A DNA stretch of 64,000 nucleotides from an uncultured Oscillospiraceae bacterium (GCA_934481385.1 CAKSPD010000008.1:51611-115610); one strand, 5' to 3'. Positions 26,201 to 36,359 are shown, counted from the first letter of the stretch. Numbers and translations: made by a program. Notes: generated by a model not told the origin, from the sequence alone.

Positions 26201-27505
26201 ATGTTAAAAATATTCTATATGACATTTGGCTGTAAAGTCAATCATTATGAAACCGAATACCTGAAAAGCATTATGAAAAAGCGTGGATTTGAAAATTCAG
26301 ACAGCTATAAAACAGCGGATATAGTAATCGTAAACAGCTGTACTGTTACTTCTTCCGGCGACAGCCGTATGCTTTCAGCAATAAGAAAGGTAAAGCGTGA
26401 AAATTCTGAATGTATTATGGTTCTGACGGGCTGTTATCCTCAGGCTTTCCCTGAAGATTCAGAAAAAATTGCTGATATTGATATAATAACAGGAACTAAG
26501 AACAAACAGGATATTCCTGATATAATAGAAAAATTTCTTGAAAACAGAAATCGTATTTCCGTTATTGAATGTTACAGAAAAGATGATATTTATGATGATA
26601 TGACCTGTACAGAATTTCCTGATAATACAAGGGCATTCGTAAAAATTCAGGACGGCTGTAACTGTTTCTGCTCATACTGCATTATACCGTATGCAAGGGG
26701 TAGAATACGTTCAAAATCCCCTGATGTTCTTAAAAATGAAATTCTCGGAATAGCTCAGAACGGTATAAAGGAAGTAGTTCTTTCAGGAATAAATCTCGCC
26801 TTCTATGGAAAGGAATATAATTTAAATCTTGCTGATGCTGTTGAAATATGCTGTAATACTGAAGGCATTGAAAGAGTTCGACTTAGTTCTCTTGAACCGG
26901 AAATGATAACGGATTCACAGCTTGATAAACTCAAATCCTTTGAAAAATTCTGTCCGCAGTTTCATCTTTCACTTCAGAGTGGCTGTGACAGAACTCTTAA
27001 AGCTATGAACAGAAGATATAATTCATCTGAATATGCACAGCTTGCTGAACGCATACGAAAAGCCTTTCCTGTATGCAATATCACTACTGATATTATGGTG
27101 GGATTTCCTGATGAAACTGATGAAGATTTCAGACAGTCTGCTGATTTTGCTGAAAAAATGAATTTCGGAAAAATCCACGTTTTCAGATATTCAAGAAGAA
27201 AAGGTACTGTTGCGGACAAGATGCCTAATCAGATAAGCGAAAATATCAAATCTGAACGCTGGCATATTATGAATCAGATTGCAGTAAATTCGCAGGAAAA
27301 ATTTCTGCGTTCAAGAGTTGGAATGACTCTCCCTGTTCTGTTTGAACGTGAAAAAAGTCCTGATTTTCACAACGGTTATACTCCTGATTATGCACCTGTA
27401 AAAATTCCTGAAAAAAATTTCAGAAAAAGTTTGCGTAATTCCATTTTTTATGTTAGAATAGAAGATAGTACATCAGATTATTGTACTGGTCAGATTATTA
27501 AATAA
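26201..27505 (+). CDS. mtaB: tRNA t6A37 methylthiotransferase MtaB
   Basis: This 434-residue radical-SAM enzyme adds a methylthio group to N6-threonylcarbamoyladenosine-37 of tRNA. It has the N-terminal methylthiotransferase domain with cluster cysteines (FGCKVNHYE, NSCTVT, TGCYPQ), the radical-SAM motif CNCFCSYC (C-x3-C-x2-C) in the middle, and a C-terminal TRAM-like region. FGCKVNHYE fits MtaB better than MiaB. AAGGAG precedes ATG. Another gene for t6A modification, tcdA, is in the corrinoid operon. Confidence 0.94.
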   Translation: MLKIFYMTFGCKVNHYETEYLKSIMKKRGFENSDSYKTADIVIVNSCTVTSSGDSRMLSAIRKVKRENSECIMVLTGCYPQAFPEDSEKIADIDIITGTKNKQDIPDIIEKFLENRNRISVIECYRKDDIYDDMTCTEFPDNTRAFVKIQDGCNCFCSYCIIPYARGRIRSKSPDVLKNEILGIAQNGIKEVVLSGINLAFYGKEYNLNLADAVEICCNTEGIERVRLSSLEPEMITDSQLDKLKSFEKFCPQFHLSLQSGCDRTLKAMNRRYNSSEYAQLAERIRKAFPVCNITTDIMVGFPDETDEDFRQSADFAEKMNFGKIHVFRYSRRKGTVADKMPNQISENIKSERWHIMNQIAVNSQEKFLRSRVGMTLPVLFEREKSPDFHNGYTPDYAPVKIPEKNFRKSLRNSIFYVRIEDSTSDYCTGQIIK

Positions 27506-27512
27506 TATGCCG

Positions 27513-27551
27513 TCCGCAGAGGCACAAGGTCAAAATTTTTTATTCTGCGGA
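27513..27551 (+). promoter_or_regulatory. Hairpin in front of purL
   Basis: TCCGCAGA (27513-27520) and TCTGCGGA (27544-27551) form a perfect 8-base stem that ends at the GAAAGG ribosome site (27552-27557) of purL. It could weakly terminate mtaB or tune purL translation. Confidence 0.4.
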
Positions 27552-27566
27552 GAAAGGTCGATTGAA

Positions 27567-30500
27567 ATGCCTGTATTCAGAATCTATGTTGAAAAAAAAC
27601 CCGAATTTGCTACTGAGGCTCAGTCCGTTTTAAGCGATATTCAAACCGCCCTGAGATTTAATATTACCAATCTCAGAATTTTAAACAGATATGATGCTGA
27701 CAAATTATCAGAAGAAGATTTTAAATCTGCTGTAAATACAGTATTTTCTGAACCGGCTGTCGATGTTGTCTATGAAAATCTCCCTGAAATCAGCGGAAAT
27801 GAAAGAATTTTTGCCGTTGAATTTCTCCCCGGTCAGTTTGACCAGCGTGCTGACAGCTGTGAACAGTGTATACAGATTCTCTGTCAGGGCAACAGATGCC
27901 GAGTAAGAAATGCAAGAATTTATATAGTATCAGGAAATATTACTGATGCTGAATTTGAAAAGCTCAAAGCTTATATAATCAACCCTGTTGAGAGCCGTGA
28001 AGCTTCTCTTGACTACTTCAAGACTCTTGATACAAATTACAATATTCCTGAAACTGTTGAAACTCTTGAAGGCTTTACTGAACTCGATGACTGCGGTCTT
28101 GCCGGATTTATCAAAAAATATGGTCTTGCTATGGATTTGGACGATATAAGATTTTGTCAGAAATATTTCCATGATACCGAAAAAAGAAATCCGACAATAA
28201 CAGAAATCAAAATGATTGATACATACTGGTCTGACCACTGCCGTCATACTACATTTCTTACAAATATTCAGGACGTATATATTGAATCACCGTATATTGC
28301 TGATACATACAAGCTCTATCTCAACACAAGGGAAGAACTCGGCAGACAGGAAAAACCTGTTACTCTTATGGATATAGCTACTCTTGCAGCTAAAAAACTC
28401 AAAGCTGACGGTCTTATGCCTGACCTTGATGAAAGCGAAGAAATCAATGCCTGCTCAGTAAAAATCAAGGTTGATGTTGACGGCAATGATGAAGACTGGA
28501 TTCTTATGTTCAAGAACGAAACCCACAACCACCCTACTGAAATTGAACCGTTCGGCGGTGCTGCAACATGTCTTGGCGGTGCAATCCGTGACCCGCTTTC
28601 AGGACGTTCATATGTATATCAGGCTATGCGTGTAACAGGTGCTGCAAATCCTCTTGTACCTGTTGAAGATACTATAAAGGGCAAACTTCCGCAGAGAAAA
28701 ATTACAGTAGGTGCTGCAAACGGTTACAGCTCATACGGAAACCAGATAGGTCTTGCAACAGGTCATGTATCAGAAGTTTATCACCCCGGATACGTTGCAA
28801 AAAGACTTGAAATCGGTGCGGTTCTCGGTGCTGCTCCTGCTGAAAACATAAGACGTGAAGCTCCTGTTGCCGGTGATGTTGTAATTCTTCTCGGAGGAAA
28901 AACAGGACGTGACGGTTGCGGAGGTGCAACAGGTTCATCAAAATCACATACTCTCGAATCACTTGAACACTGCGGTGCTGAAGTTCAGAAAGGTAATCCG
29001 CCTGAAGAAAGAAAACTCCAAAGACTTTTCAGAAATCCTGATGTAACAAAGATGATTAAACGCTGTAACGATTTCGGTGCAGGCGGTGTATCCGTTGCAA
29101 TCGGTGAACTTACTGACGGTCTTGTAATAAATCTTGATGCTGTTCCGAAAAAATATGAAGGTCTTGACGGAACTGAAATTGCTATCAGTGAATCACAGGA
29201 AAGAATGGCTGTTGTAATTGCAAGAGAAGACGTAGAAAAGTTTATGAAAGAAGCTGAAAAGGAAAACCTTGAAGCTACTCTTGTTGCTGATGTTGTTGAT
29301 GAACCAAGACTCAAAATGAACTGGAACGGCAATACAATTGTAAATCTTTCAAGAGAATTTCTCAATTCAAACGGTGCATCAAAATATACTGATATAAGAA
29401 TTGTAAAACCTGTTGAAAAGACTGATTCAGAAATTCAGGATTGTCCTGATACATGGACAGAAGTTATGTCAAACCTCAATGTATGCTCACAGAAAGGACT
29501 TGTTGAAAAGTTTGACTCAACAATCGGTGCAGGAACTGTTCTTATGCCATACGGCGGTGTATATCAGCTTACACCTTCACAGGCTATGGCTGCAAAAATT
29601 CCTGTTCTCAAAGGCGAAACAAATACCTGTTCACTTATGGGCTGGGGATATAATCCTAATATTTCTGAAAGAAGTCCATATCATGGTGCAGTAGATGCCG
29701 TTGTTGAATCCATTGCAAAAGTTGTTGCGGGAGGCGGTACTTATAAAAAATGCTGGCTGACTTTCCAGGAATATTTTGAAAGAACTCAGAATGACCCTAA
29801 ACGCTGGGGCAAACCTCTTTCTGCACTTCTCGGTGCATTCAAGGCTCAGCTTGAAATGGGTTGCGGAGCTATCGGCGGTAAGGACTCTATGTCAGGAACT
29901 TTTGAAAATATTGATGTTCCTCCGACACTCGTTTCATTTGCTGTTTCAACTGCAAAGGCAGACAAGATTGTTTCAACAGAATTTAAATCAGCAGACAGCA
30001 AGGTTATATATCTTGCTCCTGAATATGATGAAAATTCACTCCCTGTTTTTGACAGCGTAAAAGCTGTATTTGATAAGGTTGAAAAGATTATTGCTGACGG
30101 CAGAGCAAAAGCTGTATGGACTGTTGGTTACGGCGGTGTTGCAGAGGGTATCGCAAAGATGTGTTTCGGCAATAAGATAGGTTTTAACTTTACATCAAAA
30201 CTTTCATCAGATGTTCTCTTTAAAGCTTGTTACGGTTCATTTATAATTGAACTCTGTGGCGATGCTGAACCAGATGAATTTGTTATCGGCAACACTCAGA
30301 AAGAATATAAAATCTATAACTTTGACTATTCAGTCAATATGGATTCCCTCCAGAGAACATGGGAAAACAAGCTCGAACCTGTATTCCCATGCAGAATAAA
30401 GATTGTTGATACAACTCCTGAAATCTATTCATATTCATCAAAGAAAATTCTTTCTTCTGTTGAAAAGTTTGCAAAACCAAGAGTATTTATTCCTGTATTC

Positions 30501-31271
30501 CCCGGTACAAACTGCGAATATGATACCGCAAGAGCTTTTGAAAAGGCAGGAGCATGTGCTGAAACTGTCGTTATCAGAAATATGAAAGCCGGAGATATTG
30601 AATCATCTGTTGACCAGATTGAAAAAATCATCAAACAGTCACAGATTATCATGATTCCGGGCGGATTCAGCGGAGGTGACGAACCGGAAGGAAGCGGTAA
30701 ATTCATTACTGCATTCTTCAGAAATCCAAGAATAAAAGATGCTGTTCATGAACTTCTCAAATGCCGTGACGGTCTTATGCTCGGTATCTGCAACGGTTTT
30801 CAGGCATTAATCAAGCTCGGACTTGTTCCATACGGTGAAATCGTTGATATGACTGATGAATCACCTACACTTACATTCAACACTATTGCACGCCACCAGT
30901 CTATGATGGTAAATACAAGAATTGCATCAACAAAATCTCCATGGCTTTACGGCTGTGAAGTAGGTGACATTCACACTGTTCCGATTTCTCATGGTGAGGG
31001 ACGTTTTGTAGCTCCTCTCAGCCTTATCCAGCGTCTTGCAAAGAATGGTCAGATTGCTACACAGTATGTTGACCTTGACGGCAAACCGTCTATGGATATA
31101 CGTTATAACCCGAACACTTCAATCGATGCTATCGAGGGTATAACATCTCCTGACGGACGTGTATTCGGTAAAATGGGACACAGCGAACGTAAAGGAACAT
31201 TTATCGGCAAAAACGTTGAAGGAAACAAAGACCAGAAAATCTTTGAAAGCGGTGTAGCTTACTTCAAGTAA
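27567..31271 (+). CDS. purL: Phosphoribosylformylglycinamidine synthase, single-chain form
   Basis: This 1234-residue enzyme converts FGAR, glutamine and ATP to FGAM in purine synthesis. Domains in order are a PurS-like N-terminus, a linker with CRHTTF, two ATP-grasp-like synthetase halves (NETHNHPTEIEPFGGAATCLGG; GCGAIGGKDSMSG), and a C-terminal glutaminase with PVFPGTNCEYD, PGGFSGGDEPEGSG, nucleophile LGICNGFQ and SHGEGRF. Bacillus uses three separate proteins (PurS, PurQ, PurL), but clostridia often have this fused form. ATG 27567 has GAAAGG upstream. No purine riboswitch was seen in the 61 bases before it. Confidence 0.96.
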   Translation: MPVFRIYVEKKPEFATEAQSVLSDIQTALRFNITNLRILNRYDADKLSEEDFKSAVNTVFSEPAVDVVYENLPEISGNERIFAVEFLPGQFDQRADSCEQCIQILCQGNRCRVRNARIYIVSGNITDAEFEKLKAYIINPVESREASLDYFKTLDTNYNIPETVETLEGFTELDDCGLAGFIKKYGLAMDLDDIRFCQKYFHDTEKRNPTITEIKMIDTYWSDHCRHTTFLTNIQDVYIESPYIADTYKLYLNTREELGRQEKPVTLMDIATLAAKKLKADGLMPDLDESEEINACSVKIKVDVDGNDEDWILMFKNETHNHPTEIEPFGGAATCLGGAIRDPLSGRSYVYQAMRVTGAANPLVPVEDTIKGKLPQRKITVGAANGYSSYGNQIGLATGHVSEVYHPGYVAKRLEIGAVLGAAPAENIRREAPVAGDVVILLGGKTGRDGCGGATGSSKSHTLESLEHCGAEVQKGNPPEERKLQRLFRNPDVTKMIKRCNDFGAGGVSVAIGELTDGLVINLDAVPKKYEGLDGTEIAISESQERMAVVIAREDVEKFMKEAEKENLEATLVADVVDEPRLKMNWNGNTIVNLSREFLNSNGASKYTDIRIVKPVEKTDSEIQDCPDTWTEVMSNLNVCSQKGLVEKFDSTIGAGTVLMPYGGVYQLTPSQAMAAKIPVLKGETNTCSLMGWGYNPNISERSPYHGAVDAVVESIAKVVAGGGTYKKCWLTFQEYFERTQNDPKRWGKPLSALLGAFKAQLEMGCGAIGGKDSMSGTFENIDVPPTLVSFAVSTAKADKIVSTEFKSADSKVIYLAPEYDENSLPVFDSVKAVFDKVEKIIADGRAKAVWTVGYGGVAEGIAKMCFGNKIGFNFTSKLSSDVLFKACYGSFIIELCGDAEPDEFVIGNTQKEYKIYNFDYSVNMDSLQRTWENKLEPVFPCRIKIVDTTPEIYSYSSKKILSSVEKFAKPRVFIPVFPGTNCEYDTARAFEKAGACAETVVIRNMKAGDIESSVDQIEKIIKQSQIIMIPGGFSGGDEPEGSGKFITAFFRNPRIKDAVHELLKCRDGLMLGICNGFQALIKLGLVPYGEIVDMTDESPTLTFNTIARHQSMMVNTRIASTKSPWLYGCEVGDIHTVPISHGEGRFVAPLSLIQRLAKNGQIATQYVDLDGKPSMDIRYNPNTSIDAIEGITSPDGRVFGKMGHSERKGTFIGKNVEGNKDQKIFESGVAYFK

Positions 31272-31278
31272 TAAAAAG

Positions 31279-31308
31279 GGCGGACAATTAATTGTCCGCC
31301 TGTTTTTT
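31279..31308. terminator. Bidirectional terminator between purL and the convergent GTPase gene
   Basis: The 22-base palindrome at 31279-31300 (GGCGGACAAT paired with ATTGTCCGCC) is followed by TGTTTTTT on the plus strand and by a T-run on the minus strand. The stop codon of the minus-strand gene lies in it. Confidence 0.88.
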
Positions 31309-33840
31309 ATGTTTAAAGCTTTCGGCATACTCTCTTATTTCATGTTCAGTATTTTCCATTTCCGTTAAAAATTCCTGTGCTGATATTCTGTATGCACCGT
31401 TTCCGAGAATAATAATCTGCTCAAGATTATCAGATGTTGCCACACGCACACGATAATCACTTCCAAGCTCATGGGAAATTCTTTCAATATATGAATCAGC
31501 AGTTTCAGCCTCTTTTGTATAAACAACATCTATATTGTTTACACGCTCATATGAACCATTGTTTCCTTTTACTTTATAAGCATCGAATACAAGTATGACT
31601 TTGCATTTTCTGAATCCCTGATAATTGCACAGTCTGTTTATAAGCGTATTTCTTGCAAGGTCAAGACTTTCAGATGCCTGTTTTTTGAGTTCGTTCCACG
31701 AAAATATTATATTATAGCCGTCAACAAGAAGATATTCGCCTTTTTTGATTGGAGCTGATTTATATTCTGTTTTCGGTTCATCAGCTTTATGAAGTGCATA
31801 GCGTTTATCACGATTTATTTTTCCGTATGTGTGTTCAAAAATCTGCATAAGCTCTTTGTCTTCTTCAAAAGAACCACTGTAACTCTTTCTTGAAACGGGT
31901 TCAGGATTTAAAGGTTCGGAAATATCCTGCTGATTTTTAACAACGCTTTCAAGGTGCATATATTTTTCAACTTCATTCCATTTTACAAGAAATCCTGCAC
32001 CATTCTTACAGAATACCGAATCAGCCGTATTTTCAATATCCTCATCGCAGTTATAGCCGACTTCCTCAACAATCTTTTCAGGATTACGGCAAGGCTTGTA
32101 TCCGTCAAGCATACAGATAAGCCTGCCTTTTCCCTTTGTGTATCCTGCAAGTTCTCTGTGATAATCACGCATTGTTTCAACAGGAACAGTTCCTTTTATT
32201 GTTGATATATTTTCTGTTGTTTCGGGAGCTGAAAAAACAGCGTCCATAAACTGCAAATCAGAAAGAGCTTTACCGATAAATTCTGACGGAACTTCAAGAG
32301 TAAAACTGTAATATGGTTCAAGAATAACGCTTTCAGCCTTACGGAGTCCGTTTCTTACAGCTCTGTATACAGCCTGACGGAAATCTCCGCCCTCTGTATG
32401 TTTCAGGTGAGCTTTTCCCGATACAAGAGTTATATTCATATCAGTAATCGGAGAACCTGTCAGAACACCGATATACTGTTTTTCTTTCAGATGAGTCATA
32501 ATAAGCCTCTGCCAGTTGCGGTCAAGAATATCCTCACGGCAATCTGTATAAAAATGCAGTCCACTGCCGTTTTCAGCAGGTTCTAAAAGCAGATGAACTT
32601 CTGCATAATGCCTTAAAGGTTCATAGTGACCGACACCCTCAGACTTATTTTTAATAGTTTCCCTGTATGCAATTTTTCCCTGTGAAAAATCTATTTTAAT
32701 GCCGAAACGTTCTGAAACAATGCTTCTGATTACTTCAATCTGAATTTCACCCATAAGCTGTATGTGTATTTCCTGAAGACTTTCGCTCCATATTATATGA
32801 AGTTCAGGAGATTCTTCTTCAAGTCTTTTAAGGTTTTTCATAACAGTATGTGCATCGCAGTCAGAAAGTATTTCTATTTTATATGAAAGAACGGGTTCAA
32901 GCTTAGGAACGTCCGAATTTTTTTCATTTCCCAGTCCCTCACCGCAGTATGTCTTTGAAAGACCTGTTACAGCACAAATCATACCGTTTTCAGCAACATC
33001 TGAAAGCTGAAATTTTTCCCCCGAATAAATTCTTATCTGATTTATTTTTTCACCGTTTATAACAGATTTTACTTTAAGATTTCCGCCTGTAATTTTCATA
33101 TGTGTAAGACGGTTTCCGTTTTCGTCCTCAGATATTTTAAATACTTTTGCAGAAAAATCATTCCTGTATTCAGGAGAAAGCGTATATTTTTCAATAAGCT
33201 CAACAAGTCTGTCCACTCCCTGCATTTTTAAAGCAGAACCGAAAATACATGGAAATATTTTACGGTTTTTTATTTCTAACGATATATTTTCATCAGAAAT
33301 TTTTCCTTTGTCACAATATTCCTGCATAAGCTCATCAGTGCAAAGTGCAGCATCTTCATAAAAATCATCAGAATCAAAATCAACGCAGTTTTCATTGAGA
33401 TGTTTTTTTATATCGGAAAGAATATCATTTTTTTCAAATCTTGAAAAATCCATTTTATTTACAAATATAAATACAGGAATATTATATATTTTAAGAAGTT
33501 TCCAAAGGGTTTCAGTATGACTCTGAACACCCTCTGAACCATTAACAACAAGAACCGCATAATCAAGAACCTGCAAAACACGTTCTGTTTCAGATGAAAA
33601 ATCAACATGTCCCGGAGTATCAAGAAGTGTAAATTCCATAATTTCCGTTTTTATGTATGCCTGCTTTGAAAATATAGTAATTCCCCTCTGGCGTTCAAGG
33701 GAATGTGTATCAAAAAATGTATCCTTATGGTCAACACGGCCAAGTTTTCTTATTTCTCCGGTATAATATAAAATACCCTCTGAAAGTGTAGTTTTTCCGG
33801 AATCTACATGAGCAAGTATTCCTATAACAAGTCTTTTCAT
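31288..33840 (-). CDS. Tet(M)-type translational GTPase fused to a Rae1/YacP-like NYN ribonuclease domain
   Basis: About 850 residues. Residues 1-640 follow ribosomal protection proteins and EF-G: G1 AHVDSGKTT (10-18), G3 DTPGHVDF, G4 NKMD, EF-G-like domains III-V with EIQIEVIRS and LEVPSEFIGKALSDL. After a linker (about 655-695), residues 699-850 form an NYN/PIN-like domain very close to YacP/Rae1: LLVDGYNIIF, VILVFDAYKVKG, VVYTKEAETADSYIERI and RVATSDNLEQ keep the acidic metal-binding residues. Rae1 is known to cut mRNA in the ribosomal A site. The fusion suggests a GTPase that brings a nuclease to the A site; this is inference. ATG 33840 has a weak ribosome site. It ends the corrinoid gene row. 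Confidence 0.92.
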   Translation of the reverse strand: MKRLVIGILAHVDSGKTTLSEGILYYTGEIRKLGRVDHKDTFFDTHSLERQRGITIFSKQAYIKTEIMEFTLLDTPGHVDFSSETERVLQVLDYAVLVVNGSEGVQSHTETLWKLLKIYNIPVFIFVNKMDFSRFEKNDILSDIKKHLNENCVDFDSDDFYEDAALCTDELMQEYCDKGKISDENISLEIKNRKIFPCIFGSALKMQGVDRLVELIEKYTLSPEYRNDFSAKVFKISEDENGNRLTHMKITGGNLKVKSVINGEKINQIRIYSGEKFQLSDVAENGMICAVTGLSKTYCGEGLGNEKNSDVPKLEPVLSYKIEILSDCDAHTVMKNLKRLEEESPELHIIWSESLQEIHIQLMGEIQIEVIRSIVSERFGIKIDFSQGKIAYRETIKNKSEGVGHYEPLRHYAEVHLLLEPAENGSGLHFYTDCREDILDRNWQRLIMTHLKEKQYIGVLTGSPITDMNITLVSGKAHLKHTEGGDFRQAVYRAVRNGLRKAESVILEPYYSFTLEVPSEFIGKALSDLQFMDAVFSAPETTENISTIKGTVPVETMRDYHRELAGYTKGKGRLICMLDGYKPCRNPEKIVEEVGYNCDEDIENTADSVFCKNGAGFLVKWNEVEKYMHLESVVKNQQDISEPLNPEPVSRKSYSGSFEEDKELMQIFEHTYGKINRDKRYALHKADEPKTEYKSAPIKKGEYLLVDGYNIIFSWNELKKQASESLDLARNTLINRLCNYQGFRKCKVILVFDAYKVKGNNGSYERVNNIDVVYTKEAETADSYIERISHELGSDYRVRVATSDNLEQIIILGNGAYRISAQEFLTEMENTEHEIREYAESFKHKKQADN

Positions 33841-33874
33841 GAAAAATCGTTCCAATCAAAAATTTTTTATTTAT

Positions 33875-35380
33875 TTAATCATCTTCCGATGATATTGTAT
33901 CCGCTCCGTCACTGATTATTCTGTATATAAGATTCAAGTCAATATTTTTTCTGACTTCATCTGCAAGAATGTTATACTGCATATCTTTATATTCAGAACG
34001 TGATAATTTTTTACATTCAGTATATTCAAGATTTTTAAGTTCATAAAGCTTTTTTACAATTCTTTCTGATATTTCACCGCTGTCAAAAATACCATGAATA
34101 TAACAGCCATAAACGTTATTTTTATATGCTCCGCATTTTTTTCCATTGATTTTAAGAAAAGTTTTTTCATCTGATGAAGTTTTTCCCATATGAATTTCAT
34201 ATCCCTCAAATTCAAGACCATTCAGACAGGAAAAAGCTCCGCCTATACCGGAAAATATTCCCTTTGTCTGTGACTGTGTTTTATCAGAACAGAATACTGT
34301 TGAAATATCAAGGAGTCCCATTCCGGAAATTTCTCCGCCCGATTCCGTATTCAAAGGGTCTGAAATCTTTTTGCCGAGCATCTGAAAACCTCCGCATATT
34401 CCGAAAATAAGCGTTCCAGATGAAACAAGCTTTTTTATTTTACATTCCAGACCGCTTTCACGCAGAAATTTCATATCAGATATTGTGCTTTTAGTTCCGG
34501 GTATTATTATCAAATCAGGATTTTCAAGATTTTCAGGCTTTGAAACATATTTCACGCTTACTCCCTCATATTGTGAAAATACATTGAAATCCGTAAAATT
34601 TGAAATTTTCGGGAGTCTTATAACAGCTATCTCAATAACTCCCTCTTTACTGTTTTCAAGACGTTCAGAAAGGCTGTCCTCATCATCAATATCGCAGTTT
34701 ACATAAGGAATTACTCCTGCCACACGTTTACCGCTTTTTTCTTCAAGTATCTCACAGCCACTTCTGAATATATTCTTGTCGCCACGAAATTTATTAACAA
34801 TAAGAGCTTTTATCATATCCTGTTCAGATTTTTCAAGAAGCTTTACAGTTCCGATAAGCTGTGCAAAAATTCCGCCTCTGTCAATATCCCCGACAAGAAG
34901 AACAGGTGATTTTGCAAGCTTTGCCATACCCATATTTACAATATCATCAGATTTCAGATTCAGCTCCGCCGGACTTCCTGCCCCCTCTATTACTATTATA
35001 TCGCATTGTTTTTCAAGCTCATGATATGCTTTCATAATATCAGGAATAAATTCAGTCTTATGCCTGAAATATTCAGAAGCAGTCATGTTTCCAATAGGTC
35101 TGCCGTTTAAAATAATCTGAGAACCTGTATCTGTTGTTGGTTTGAGTAATATTGGATTCATAAGAACATCAGGTTCGGCATAACATGCCTCTGCCTGCAT
35201 AACCTGAGCCCTGCTCATTTCAAGACCATTTTTTGTAATATATGAGTTAAGAGCCATATTCTGAGATTTAAAAGGCATACACTTATATCCGTCCTGAGTG
35301 AATATTCTGCAAAGTGCCGCAGCAACCAGACTTTTTCCCGCATTTGACATTGTACCCTGAATCATTATGGATTTAGCCAT
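33875..35380 (-). CDS. cbiP: Cobyric acid synthase
   Basis: This 501-residue ATP- and glutamine-dependent enzyme amidates positions b, d, e and g of adenosylcobyrinate diamide. The N-terminal P-loop-like domain starts MAKSIMIQGTMSNAGKS. The family segment FKSQNMALNSY follows. The C-terminal class I glutaminase-like domain has the nucleophile in ICGGFQMLG and the catalytic histidine in YGCYIHGIFD. It overlaps cobD by eight bases. It is the last corrinoid gene of the row and is followed 34 bases later by the GTPase-nuclease gene. Confidence 0.96.
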   Translation of the reverse strand: MAKSIMIQGTMSNAGKSLVAAALCRIFTQDGYKCMPFKSQNMALNSYITKNGLEMSRAQVMQAEACYAEPDVLMNPILLKPTTDTGSQIILNGRPIGNMTASEYFRHKTEFIPDIMKAYHELEKQCDIIVIEGAGSPAELNLKSDDIVNMGMAKLAKSPVLLVGDIDRGGIFAQLIGTVKLLEKSEQDMIKALIVNKFRGDKNIFRSGCEILEEKSGKRVAGVIPYVNCDIDDEDSLSERLENSKEGVIEIAVIRLPKISNFTDFNVFSQYEGVSVKYVSKPENLENPDLIIIPGTKSTISDMKFLRESGLECKIKKLVSSGTLIFGICGGFQMLGKKISDPLNTESGGEISGMGLLDISTVFCSDKTQSQTKGIFSGIGGAFSCLNGLEFEGYEIHMGKTSSDEKTFLKINGKKCGAYKNNVYGCYIHGIFDSGEISERIVKKLYELKNLEYTECKKLSRSEYKDMQYNILADEVRKNIDLNLIYRIISDGADTISSEDD

Positions 35381-36359
35381 TTAAAATTTCCTCCAATGCT
35401 TTGATAAGTGCTGTATTTTCCTTGTGAGTTCTTACTGCAATGCGAAAATAGTTTTTATCAAGTTTTCTGAAATTTTCACAACTGCGGATTTTTATTCCCT
35501 TTTCTGCAAGAAGTCTTTCAATCGGAATTTCAGTATAAAGCAGTATGAAATTTGCATCTGATTCATATGCTTTTATGCCGAGTTTCTTTAAATTTTCATA
35601 GAGATATTTTTTTTCATCATCTATAAGGTCTAAAGTACGTTTTATATAATCAGTTTCTTTAAGAGCTTCAATTCCTGCAATCTGTGCCGGAACTGATACA
35701 TTCCAGCACTGACCTGAATATTTTACCTTTTTTGCAAGTTCACTGTTTCCGAAAACCGCATATCCAAGACGCAGTCCTGCCATAGCATATATTTTAGTAA
35801 AGGCTTTGAGAATTATTACTTTCTCATTTATAAAATTCATAATGCTTCTATTTTCTGAATCTCTGACAAAATCAATAAAGCATTCATCGCATATAAAATA
35901 AGTATCATTTTCAATACATATCTTACAGATTTTTTCCAAAAATTTTTTACTCTGAAGTTTCCCCGTAGGATTATTCGGATTTCCGAGTATAATCAAATCA
36001 GTATCATGATTAAATTTTTCCATTATTTTAAAGTTGTTTTCTGAAATAACTTTTTCATATTCAATAAAACAAGGAAATTCCAGAAAAGTTTTTTTCGGCT
36101 TTATGACAGATATTATTTTATAAAGCAAATCCGAAGCACCATTTCCGCATACTATATTTTCAGCAGGAATTTTTTCATGTTCAGCTATTGCAGATACAAG
36201 CTTTTCCGAATAAGGTTCAGGATAATATTCATATAAATCTACTGATTTCATCAGTATTTTCTTTACATTTTCGGGCATACCGAGAGGATTTATATTTGCT
36301 GAAAAATCATATTTTATATTCCCTGAATAGATATTTCCGCCATGTTCATATTTTTTCAA
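35373..36359 (-). CDS. cobD: Threonine-phosphate decarboxylase (CobD)
   Basis: This 328-residue PLP enzyme (aminotransferase class I/II fold) makes (R)-1-amino-2-propanol phosphate, the linker of the nucleotide loop. Typical features are the N-terminal HGGNIYSGNIKYDFSANINPLG, ILGNPNNPTGKL, the CDECFIDF turn, the PLP-lysine segment KAFTKIYAMAGLRLGY and a conserved late arginine (FRIAVRT). It overlaps cbiB by four bases. A histidinol-phosphate aminotransferase is the main alternative, but the HGGN start and context favour CobD. Confidence 0.93.
   Translation of the reverse strand: MKKYEHGGNIYSGNIKYDFSANINPLGMPENVKKILMKSVDLYEYYPEPYSEKLVSAIAEHEKIPAENIVCGNGASDLLYKIISVIKPKKTFLEFPCFIEYEKVISENNFKIMEKFNHDTDLIILGNPNNPTGKLQSKKFLEKICKICIENDTYFICDECFIDFVRDSENRSIMNFINEKVIILKAFTKIYAMAGLRLGYAVFGNSELAKKVKYSGQCWNVSVPAQIAGIEALKETDYIKRTLDLIDDEKKYLYENLKKLGIKAYESDANFILLYTEIPIERLLAEKGIKIRSCENFRKLDKNYFRIAVRTHKENTALIKALEEILNG

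Noticed and set aside
27507-27566. 20 extra N-terminal residues of PurL
   Set aside because: The family starts near MPVFRIYVEK, and a ribosome site lies directly before ATG 27567.
31288-33840. Naming the GTPase simply as a tetracycline resistance gene
   Set aside because: The N-terminal part is of Tet(M) type, but the nuclease fusion, chromosomal context and weak ribosome site give no support for drug resistance as the main role.
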